From Pseudomonadota bacterium (GTDB taxonomy: Bacteria > Desulfobacterota > Desulfobacteria > Desulfobacterales > Desulfobacteraceae): a stretch of DNA of 5,294 nt. Of this stretch, positions 1 to 5,289 are shown piece after piece (the first letter of the stretch is position 1; the number at the start of each line of letters is the position of its first letter). The DNA is taken from positions 1-5,294 of the forward strand of contig JAHJDU010000065.1 in assembly GCA_018812385.1 (NCBI GenBank), written 5' to 3'. The position numbers and the translations under genes are program-made. The notes beneath the pieces are model-generated. The model had not been told where the DNA came from, searched no databases, and saw nothing but the letters and a program-made list of their open reading frames with translations.

Positions 1-42
1 AATATAAAGCCAAAAATATAAAACCAAAAACATAAAGAAAGT
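1..42. repeat. Three near-copies of a 14-nt A-rich unit before livF
   Basis: Bases 1-14 (AATATAAAGCCAAA) and 15-28 (AATATAAAACCAAA) differ at one position, and 29-42 (AACATAAAGAAAGT) is a more diverged third copy leading into the livF start. The array reaches the window edge, so more units may precede it. It occupies the ribosome-loading region of livF, which lacks a strong Shine-Dalgarno site. Confidence 0.55.
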
Positions 43-46
43 GCAT

Positions 47-853
47 ATGGAAAAAAATCTGCTTGAAGTCAATAATATTGAAGTTGTCTATAATGACATC
101 ATTCAGGTTCTGCGTGGTGTCAGCCTTAACGTACCCAGGGGAGGTATTGTCGCTTTGCTTGGAACAAACGGTGCCGGCAAAACCACCACCCTGAGAGCCA
201 TCAGCGGCTTGTTGAAACCTGAAAACGGGGCAACCAAGGAAGGGTATATTAAATTTAAAGGTATAGATACGACCCACCTTCTGGGAACGGATGTCGTAAA
301 ACTTGGGGCTGTCATGGTGCCTGAGGGCAGAAGAGTATTTAAGCATTTGACAGTGAATGAAAATATCCTGGTCGGTTCCATTACCAGAAAAGACGGAGCA
401 AAAAAAATCCGTGAAGATAATGAACTGATGTACAGACATTTTCCAAGGCTTTCCAATGTCACCAATAGGATGGCCGGATACAGCTCCGGTGGAGAGCAGC
501 AGATGATTGCCATAGCAAGAGCTTTGATGGCAGCGCCTGAAATGCTGATGCTGGATGAACCATCTCTCGGGCTTGCACCCATTCTTGTCAAAGAAATATT
601 TGAGAATATTCAAAGAATTAACAAAGAACTTGAGACCACCATTCTGGTTGTGGAACAAAATGCAAAAGTAGCACTGGCCGTATCAGATTATGCATATATC
701 ATGGAATCCGGCAAAATTGTTCTGGAAGGCCCGTCTCGCGAACTTAAAAACAACCCGGATGTAAAAGAATTTTATATGGGGATAACCAAGGGCGGCGGCA
801 GGAAATCCTTTAAAGATGTAAAGTCTTATAAAAGACGTAAACGCTGGATGTAG
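47..853 (+). CDS. livF: LivF-like ABC transporter ATP-binding protein
   Basis: This is the cytoplasmic ATPase subunit of a branched-chain amino acid-type (HAAT family) ABC importer; it powers uptake through LivH/LivM-like permeases that are not in the window. Numbered from ATG 47 (268 aa), the sequence shows Walker A GTNGAGKTT at 39-47, a VPEGRRVF block at about 92-99 where Glu stands at the usual Q-loop Gln, the signature SSGGEQQ at 146-152, Walker B LMLDEP ending in D170-E171, and a VVEQNA switch region at about 201-206 with Gln in place of the H-loop His. The Glu and Gln substitutions are the normal LivF pattern. It is about 30 residues longer than E. coli LivF, mostly because of a glycine- and Lys/Arg-rich tail (249-268). 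An in-frame GTG at 41 is an alternative start; ATG 47 is preferred because a weak purine-rich stretch (34-41) is suitably spaced from it. The true substrate could be an amino acid, amide, urea or aromatic/fatty carboxylate. Confidence 0.93.
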   Translation: MEKNLLEVNNIEVVYNDIIQVLRGVSLNVPRGGIVALLGTNGAGKTTTLRAISGLLKPENGATKEGYIKFKGIDTTHLLGTDVVKLGAVMVPEGRRVFKHLTVNENILVGSITRKDGAKKIREDNELMYRHFPRLSNVTNRMAGYSSGGEQQMIAIARALMAAPEMLMLDEPSLGLAPILVKEIFENIQRINKELETTILVVEQNAKVALAVSDYAYIMESGKIVLEGPSRELKNNPDVKEFYMGITKGGGRKSFKDVKSYKRRKRWM

Positions 854-864
854 ACTGTAATTTT

Positions 865-869
865 AGGAG
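865..869 (+). promoter_or_regulatory. Shine-Dalgarno site of the Usp-receiver gene
   Basis: AGGAG lies six bases before ATG 876 in the 22-bp gap after the livF stop. It fixes the start of the downstream gene. The short gap with its own ribosome binding site suggests that the two genes are co-transcribed but translated independently. Confidence 0.8.
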
Positions 870-875
870 TTCATT

Positions 876-1778
876 ATGAAGATACTGGTTGGATATAATG
901 GTGGAGAAGTTGGCAGACTGGCCTTGTCTCTTGCTAGGGATTATGCCGGAATAAATAATGCTTTTGTTTATGTGATCACCTCTATGGAAGGTGGGGCTTC
1001 TGAAAAACAGTCTGATATTATTAAGGCAGAAGAAGGCCTTGCGTTTGCTAAAAAATTCATGGAAAATTTAAGCGTCCAATGTGAGGCCCAGCAAAGCGTC
1101 AGAGGTTTTTCTCCTGGTGAAGACCTTGTTAAATTTGCTGAAGAAAATGAAATTGATCACATCTTTCTTGGCATACGAAAAAAATCCAAGGCTCAAAAAG
1201 CTATCCTGGGCTCAACATCACGATATGTTATCCTTAAAGCCCCCTGCCCTGTCACCACTGTCAAATTTGATCTGAATAAAATTAAAACAGAGGATCTTTT
1301 AAAAGACCGGCGGGTTCTGGTGGTTGATGATGAACCTGATATCCTGGAAACCGTTGAAGAATTACTGGACATGTGTTCTCTTGATACTGCAGCCACTTTT
1401 GAAGAAGCTAAAAAACTTCTTGGAAACAATACATATGATATTGCGATCCTGGATATAATGGGTGTTTCCGGTTATGATGTGCTTGAACTTGCCCGAAAGA
1501 AAGATATTCCCGCCATCATGCTGACAGCCCATGCCCTGACCTCTGAAAATTTAAAGGAATCCATCCAGAAAGGTGCAGACTCCTATGTACCCAAAGATTT
1601 TCTGGCCAATCTTGCCAGCCATGTTGCTGATGTCATCAGAGCCCGGATAGAAGGCAAACAAGGGTATGGCGCCTGGTTCTCCAATCTGAAGCCCTTTTTT
1701 GACAAATCCTTTGGCAAAGGATGGAGGGATAAAGACAGAACCTTCTGGAACTCATTTGATGATAAATATGGGCGCTAA
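876..1778 (+). CDS. Universal stress protein / response-regulator receiver fusion protein
   Basis: This is a 300-aa cytoplasmic protein with two recognisable domains and no DNA-binding output domain. Residues 1-130 look like a UspA fold: it opens MKILVGYNGG and ends with G99-x12-G112-S113 followed by KAPCPVTTV, the usual Usp C-terminal strand. The ATP-loop pattern G-2x-G-9x-G-S is partly degenerate, with K102 at the second Gly and N8 where Asp is common, so nucleotide binding is uncertain. Residues 145-260 are a complete receiver domain: acidic pair D151-D152, phospho-acceptor D193 in ILDIMGVSGYD, switch T217 in IMLTAHA, and K240 in SYVPKD. A tail (about 262-300) rich in Trp, Phe and charged residues follows. 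It is probably a phosphorylation-controlled signalling or adaptor protein acting through protein contacts; that role is inferred. Its closeness to livF suggests a shared operon with the transporter. No cognate histidine kinase is present in the window. Confidence 0.88.
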   Translation: MKILVGYNGGEVGRLALSLARDYAGINNAFVYVITSMEGGASEKQSDIIKAEEGLAFAKKFMENLSVQCEAQQSVRGFSPGEDLVKFAEENEIDHIFLGIRKKSKAQKAILGSTSRYVILKAPCPVTTVKFDLNKIKTEDLLKDRRVLVVDDEPDILETVEELLDMCSLDTAATFEEAKKLLGNNTYDIAILDIMGVSGYDVLELARKKDIPAIMLTAHALTSENLKESIQKGADSYVPKDFLANLASHVADVIRARIEGKQGYGAWFSNLKPFFDKSFGKGWRDKDRTFWNSFDDKYGR

Positions 1779-1783
1779 ACCCA

Positions 1784-2983
1784 TTATAATATTATAATTT
1801 TATCACAAAAGGTTGTCAGGGATTCAAGACCATTGTCAGTTACCAGCAATGAATTTTCTATCCCTACCACCCCTTTTTCAGGAAAGACAACCTTGGGTTC
1901 CAGGGCAATCATCATACCTTTTTCAAGGGCCAGGGTCTGGTCTTTGGCAATAAAGGGAAATTCATCCAGTTCAAGACCCAGGCCATGTCCTGTAAACCGG
2001 ATTTTTCGCTCTCCGGTGCCCATGAAATAATCTTTGTAGCCCATTGCGCAAGCCTGTGACATCATCATATCGTACAATTGTCCTGAAATGCTTCCCGGAA
2101 TGGCGCTTTGCTTTACCTTTTCCTGGATTTCCAGCATGGCATCATGGGCCCTTAAAAGATCATCCGAAGGATTCCCAAAACAATAAATTCGGGTATGGTC
2201 ACTTAAATACCCATTCAAGCAAAATACGTAATCCACAAGAATGGGTTCATTTTTTTTGATAAGATTAAATCCAGGTCCCTGGGCAATACTGGGGTTGACC
2301 CCCATGCCGCCAGTGGGAGAGGAAAAGCAGCTGGGGACGGCAGCACCCGGGCCTGACATTATATGGCCGTAAAAAAGATCATTGTCCCACATTCTCATCC
2401 GGATCAGGCCCTGGTGACCAAGGCTTCTTGCATAGGCTTCCAATAATCCTGCAAACTGAATCTCGGTCATTCCCTGCTCGATGATGTCCGGCACTTTGGC
2501 GGCAACTTTATCTGCCATCTGCGATGCCTGCCGCATCAAACCAATTTCATACTCAGATTTGATGGCCCGCTGCATCCTGATTTGCAAAGAGATATCAATA
2601 ATATTTGAATTGGAAAATATCTGTTGAAATAAAAAATATTGGTTGGCGGAAAGAACATCCAGTTCGAGACCCAGGTTTTTTGGCATCCCATACCCGAAGG
2701 CTGCCATGGTTTCAGGGATTTCTTTGGGGCTGACAAGACAAACAACCCGGCTCATTCCTGATTCTTGCCTGGCACGTTCATAATCCTTGAAGATCATCAG
2801 CAGAGGTTCTCCTGATTCAGGGATATAAAGCCATCCCTGCTGGGCAGTTCCTGAATAGTAAAACATATCAGCTTTCTGTAAAATCAGAACTCCGCCAACC
2901 TCATTTTTCCCAAGTCTTTCCTGTAATGCCACAATCCTTGATTGCTGTTCAGCAACAGGTGTGCTCCGCCTGTATTGAATCAT
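1784..2983 (-). CDS. M24 family metallopeptidase-like protein (creatinase / Xaa-Pro peptidase fold)
   Basis: This 399-aa protein has the two-part architecture of the M24 family: an N-terminal creatinase-type domain (about 15-140) and a C-terminal pita-bread metallohydrolase domain (about 145-395). All five dinuclear metal ligands are visible: D251 (ILVDY), D262 (LSDHTR), H333 (TGHGLGLELDE), E362 (ALEPKV) and E376 (GIENSL). The D-to-D spacing of 11 equals that of E. coli aminopeptidase P. However, the accessory histidines of aminopeptidase P and methionine aminopeptidase are absent; for example D340 stands seven residues after H333 where His is usual. It may cleave Xaa-Pro peptides or hydrolyse another C-N bond; the substrate is unknown. 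Its ATG overlaps the hbd stop as ATGA and no good Shine-Dalgarno site precedes it, so translation is probably coupled to hbd. It has no signal peptide and is likely cytoplasmic. Confidence 0.87.
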   Translation of the reverse strand: MIQYRRSTPVAEQQSRIVALQERLGKNEVGGVLILQKADMFYYSGTAQQGWLYIPESGEPLLMIFKDYERARQESGMSRVVCLVSPKEIPETMAAFGYGMPKNLGLELDVLSANQYFLFQQIFSNSNIIDISLQIRMQRAIKSEYEIGLMRQASQMADKVAAKVPDIIEQGMTEIQFAGLLEAYARSLGHQGLIRMRMWDNDLFYGHIMSGPGAAVPSCFSSPTGGMGVNPSIAQGPGFNLIKKNEPILVDYVFCLNGYLSDHTRIYCFGNPSDDLLRAHDAMLEIQEKVKQSAIPGSISGQLYDMMMSQACAMGYKDYFMGTGERKIRFTGHGLGLELDEFPFIAKDQTLALEKGMMIALEPKVVFPEKGVVGIENSLLVTDNGLESLTTFCDKIIIL

Positions 2984-3831
2984 TTGTAATCGTAAAATCC
3001 TTTGCCCGTCTTTCTTCCCAGCCAGCCAGCTTCAACATATTTTCTCAAAAGCGGGCAGGGTCTGTATTTGGAATCTTTAAACCCATCATACAATGTCTCC
3101 ATGATGGCAAGGCAGGTATCAAGTCCTATGAGATCTGCCAAAGCAAGGGGACCCATGGGATGGTTGGCACCCAGCCGCATCACTGTATCAATATCTTCGG
3201 GTTTTCCCACGCTCTGGTAGAGACAGAAGACAGCCTCATTGATCATGGGCATCAATATTCTGTTGGCAATAAACCCTGGGAAATCATTGGCTTCTGCCGG
3301 GGTTTTCCCAAAGTCTTGACACAGTTTCCAGGTAATATCAAATGTTTCCGTTGAAGTGGCAAGGCCCTTAATGACTTCAACCAGTTTCATAACAGGAACA
3401 GGATTCATGAAATGCATGCCGATAACTTTGTCCGGCCGGGATGTTCTGGCGGCAATTCTGCCAATGGGAATGGAAGAGGTATTGGTGGACAAAATCACCT
3501 GGGAAGGACAGATTTTATCCAAATCCTCAAAAATTTTAAATTTTAAATCTTCTCTTTCCACTGCAGCTTCAACCACAAAATCCACAGATGCCATATCTTT
3601 TAAATCCGTGGTGGTAGTAATTCTACCCAGGATTGTCTTTTTTGTATCCTCAGATATTTTTTCCTTTTTTACCATCCTGTCAAGATTTTTTGATATAGTG
3701 GCAATGCCGCTGTCACAAAATTCTTGTTTAATATCGCTCATCACAACTTCAAGGCCGCTGGCTGCTACAACCTGTGCAATTCCATTACCCATCTGGCCGG
3801 ATCCTATAACACCAAATTTTTTAACTTCCAT
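2980..3831 (-). CDS. hbd: 3-hydroxybutyryl-CoA dehydrogenase (3-hydroxyacyl-CoA dehydrogenase family)
   Basis: It interconverts (S)-3-hydroxybutyryl-CoA and acetoacetyl-CoA using NAD(P)(H), in the cytoplasm. At 283 aa it has the length of stand-alone bacterial Hbd/PaaH enzymes. The N-terminal Rossmann fold carries GVIGSGQMGNGIAQ (7-20), and D33 ends the second strand, which favours NAD(H). Catalytic residues fit the human short-chain enzyme in spacing: S119 in NTSSIP, H140 in GMHFMNPVP, E152 in LVEVI, and N190 in IANRILMP (His-Glu 12 apart, His-Asn 50 apart). The C-terminal dimerisation domain includes HPMGPLALADLIGLD (224-238) and ends with the family-typical GRKTGKGFYDY. It lies downstream of a thiolase on the same strand, the enzyme of the adjacent pathway step, and upstream of the M24 gene with a 4-bp overlap. 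Direction in vivo, oxidative or reductive, cannot be told from sequence. Confidence 0.95.
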   Translation of the reverse strand: MEVKKFGVIGSGQMGNGIAQVVAASGLEVVMSDIKQEFCDSGIATISKNLDRMVKKEKISEDTKKTILGRITTTTDLKDMASVDFVVEAAVEREDLKFKIFEDLDKICPSQVILSTNTSSIPIGRIAARTSRPDKVIGMHFMNPVPVMKLVEVIKGLATSTETFDITWKLCQDFGKTPAEANDFPGFIANRILMPMINEAVFCLYQSVGKPEDIDTVMRLGANHPMGPLALADLIGLDTCLAIMETLYDGFKDSKYRPCPLLRKYVEAGWLGRKTGKGFYDYK

Positions 3832-3835
3832 TATT

Positions 3836-3841
3836 CCTCCT
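3836..3841 (-). promoter_or_regulatory. Strong Shine-Dalgarno site of hbd
   Basis: Read on the minus strand this is AGGAGG, extended to TAAGGAGG, four bases before the ATG at 3831. It is the strongest ribosome binding site in the window and fixes the hbd start. It lies only eight bases from the edge of the repeat element that fills the gap upstream. Confidence 0.85.
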
Positions 3842-3879
3842 TAATGAGTGGGGTCAGGCTTTCCTTATTGTCAGTCAGC

Positions 3880-3943
3880 GGGGTCAGGCTTTCCTTATTG
3901 TCGTTATTGTACTCAATAACGACAATAAGGAAAGCCTGACCCC
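3880..3943. repeat. Perfect 30-bp inverted repeat with 4-base loop
   Basis: The left arm 3880-3909 and right arm 3914-3943 are perfectly complementary over 30 bp around the loop TACT (3910-3913). It contains repeat copies B and C and extends them inward by the extra bases GTTATTG and CAATAAC. In the minus-strand thiolase-hbd transcript it would form a very stable hairpin that could impede 3'-exonucleases and protect the thiolase message, or partly uncouple hbd expression. On the minus strand no U-run follows it, so it is not a classical intrinsic terminator for the operon. Confidence 0.9.
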
Positions 3944-3957
3944 ATTTTTACGTTTTT
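3880..3957 (+). terminator. Possible plus-strand (antisense) intrinsic terminator
   Basis: Read on the plus strand, the 30-bp stem ending in CCCC at 3943 is followed by A then TTTTT (3945-3949), and again TTTTT at 3953-3957. That is the arrangement of a Rho-independent terminator. No plus-strand gene reads into it, so any action would be on antisense transcripts. The stem is much longer and less G+C-biased at its base than typical terminators, so this may be a by-product of the repeat. Confidence 0.3.
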
Positions 3958-3985
3958 AAAAGGAAAGCCTGACCCCGTTCGTTTT

Positions 3986-5161
3986 TTATCTATTAACAAC
4001 AAGGGCAACTGCTTCTCCGCCACCCAGGCAAAGAGAGGCAAGACCCGTATTTACATCCCTTTTTTCCATTTCATATAATAATGTGGTCAAGACCCTGGCA
4101 CCGCTTGCTCCTATGGGATGACCCAGGGCAACGCTGCCGCCGTTGACATTTACTTTTTCAGGATCTAATTTAAGCACCTTGTTAATGCCGGCTGAACTTC
4201 CTGCAAATGCTTCATTGATTTCAAACAGATCAATATCTGAAATCAAAAGGCCCTGTTTTTTCAACACCTTGGGAATGGCATAAATGGGGGCCATTAAAAC
4301 ATATTTCATATCAATGCCATAGGAACCTTGGGAACCAATGGTTGCCATGATCTTACACCCCAGTTCCTTTGCTTTTTTTTCACTCATGACCACCAGAGCT
4401 GATGCACCATCACTTATAATGGATGCATTCCCGGCAGTTCCCACCCCATCTTTTTTAAAAGCGGGTTTCATCTTTGAAAGAAATTCAAAGCTTGTCTCTT
4501 TGGGGCATTCATCTGTATCAAAAATAATGGGATCACCTTTTCTCTGGGGAATTTTAACCGGCACAATCTCATCTTTAAACCGGCCCTGGGCAACAGATGC
4601 ATTGGCTCTTTTATAAGACCCTGCTGCAAACTTGTCCTGTACTTCCCTTGATATCTCCCATTTTTCAGAACTCAGTTCATTGGACATGCCCATATGAAAA
4701 TCATTAATCACATCCCATAACCCGTCATGAACCATGTGATCTTCAATTTTTCCAGGCCCCATGCGAAGACCCCAGCGGGCCTTGTCCATATAATATGGTG
4801 CCATGCTCATATTTTCCATGCCGCCTGCAACCACCACCTCGGCATCCCCGCACTGGATGGCCTGGGCCGCCAGCATCACTGCTTTTAATGATGATCCACA
4901 GACTTTATTTATTGTAATTGACTCGACTTCCCAGGGAAGGCCTGCTTTAACAGCAGCAAGTTTTCCAGGGTTCTGGCCATATCCGCAGGGCAGGACCATG
5001 CCCATGATACACTCATTAACTTCTTTATCATCAATGCCCGCCCTTGTAATAGCTTCTCTTATCACATGGGCCCCAAGATCTGTTGCACCGATCTTACTTA
5101 ATGATCCGCCAAAATTCCCAAGAGGAGTCCGTGTGGCACTTACGATTACTGCCTTATTCAT
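3986..5161 (-). CDS. Acetyl-CoA C-acetyltransferase (acetoacetyl-CoA thiolase)
   Basis: This thiolase condenses two acetyl-CoA to acetoacetyl-CoA or cleaves 3-ketoacyl-CoA with CoA, in the cytoplasm. Starting at ATG 5161 the protein is 391 aa, the normal length for biosynthetic/degradative thiolases. It opens MNKAVIVSATRTPLGNFGG. The active-site residues are all present: nucleophile C88 in NKVCGSSLKAV, N316 in INEAFA, H348 in ALGHPIGASGAR and C378 in LCLGGGEA, nearly the same numbering as the Zoogloea enzyme (C89, N316, H348, C378). The segment after HMG reads MSNEL (157-163 region) rather than the common ITAEN, and GVGTAGNAS replaces GTVTAGNAS, so chain-length preference may differ. A longer reading frame reaches back to 5227, but the Shine-Dalgarno at 5171-5176 and family N-termini support 5161. 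It is probably the first gene of a thiolase-hbd-M24 transcription unit. AtoB, PhaA or ThlA naming cannot be decided from sequence alone. Confidence 0.94.
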   Translation of the reverse strand: MNKAVIVSATRTPLGNFGGSLSKIGATDLGAHVIREAITRAGIDDKEVNECIMGMVLPCGYGQNPGKLAAVKAGLPWEVESITINKVCGSSLKAVMLAAQAIQCGDAEVVVAGGMENMSMAPYYMDKARWGLRMGPGKIEDHMVHDGLWDVINDFHMGMSNELSSEKWEISREVQDKFAAGSYKRANASVAQGRFKDEIVPVKIPQRKGDPIIFDTDECPKETSFEFLSKMKPAFKKDGVGTAGNASIISDGASALVVMSEKKAKELGCKIMATIGSQGSYGIDMKYVLMAPIYAIPKVLKKQGLLISDIDLFEINEAFAGSSAGINKVLKLDPEKVNVNGGSVALGHPIGASGARVLTTLLYEMEKRDVNTGLASLCLGGGEAVALVVNR

Positions 5162-5170
5162 ATTTATAAT

Positions 5171-5176
5171 CTCCTT
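5171..5176 (-). promoter_or_regulatory. Shine-Dalgarno site deciding the thiolase start
   Basis: On the minus strand this reads AAGGAG, nine bases before the ATG at 5161. Nothing comparable precedes the longer in-frame start at 5227, so the 22 extra residues of that reading frame are rejected. The leader between here and about 5200 is very A+T rich. Confidence 0.82.
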
Positions 5177-5230
5177 ATATTTATAAATAGTGTTTGACAG
5201 AAAACCTGAAAATTTTTTCGAGTACAAGGC

Positions 5231-5289
5231 GGGCTCAAATTTTAACCGGAGGAATACATTGAGTATTTCGAGGATTAAAATTTGAGCCC
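5231..5289. repeat. Palindromic repeat upstream of the thiolase, probably cut by the window edge
   Basis: A perfect 15-bp inverted repeat joins GGGCTCAAATTTTAA (5231-5245) and its reverse complement (5275-5289). In the 29-bp centre, AATAC (5253-5257) and GTATT (5263-5267) can pair around ATTGA. The flanks AAGGC on the left and AACGC on the right are not symmetrical, so the element probably extends both ways and past the window end. It shares no sequence with the GGGGTCAGGC element. It resembles a MITE or a dispersed intergenic palindrome; a binding site or the terminator of an unseen upstream gene is possible but less likely, as no T-run flanks the stem. Confidence 0.7.

Larger units (their letters stand above)
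3850..3976. repeat. Composite direct/inverted repeat element (REP/MITE-like)
   Basis: Four copies of one repeat fill the thiolase-hbd gap. Copies A (3850-3872) and B (3880-3902) are identical 23-mers beginning GGGGTCAGGCTTTCC, in direct orientation 30 bp apart. Copy C (3921-3943) is the exact reverse complement, and copy D (3960-3976) is an inverted copy of the first 17 bases. The order is A> B> <C <D, so A can pair with D around the B/C hairpin. The edges lie 9 bp from the thiolase stop and 8 bp from the hbd Shine-Dalgarno, as if inserted or tolerated exactly between them. It encodes no protein. GGGGTCAGGC-type repeats recall the non-autonomous palindromes associated with IS200-like REP-associated transposases (RAYTs); that link is from memory and no transposase is present here. 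Confidence 0.85.

Noticed and set aside
103..591. Minus-strand 162-aa frame opposite livF
   Set aside because: It mirrors the conserved ABC ATPase frame and shows no protein family features of its own.
3356..3844. Plus-strand 162-aa frame opposite hbd
   Set aside because: It is antisense to a clearly real dehydrogenase gene and has no recognisable domain or ribosome binding site.
3724..3939. Plus-strand 71-aa reading frame with a repeated SGVRLSLLS segment
   Set aside because: The peptide repeat only reflects the two direct DNA repeats at 3850 and 3880; the rest is antisense to hbd.
3880..3943. Intrinsic terminator ending the thiolase transcript
   Set aside because: On the minus strand no U-run follows the stem; the T-runs lie on the opposite side.
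3850..3976. CRISPR array reading of the repeats
   Set aside because: There are only four copies, in mixed orientation, with unequal short spacers and no cas genes.
5194..5199. TTGACA on the plus strand as a possible -35 box
   Set aside because: No convincing -10 box lies 16-18 bp downstream and no plus-strand gene follows in the window.
5177..5215. Minus-strand sigma-70 promoter for the thiolase
   Set aside because: TATAAA-like sequences exist, but the region is generally A+T rich and no matching -35 hexamer sits at a proper distance.
5162..5227. N-terminal extension of the thiolase reading frame beginning at 5227
   Set aside because: Its 22 residues have no thiolase similarity, no ribosome binding site precedes 5227, and AAGGAG at 5171-5176 fits ATG 5161.
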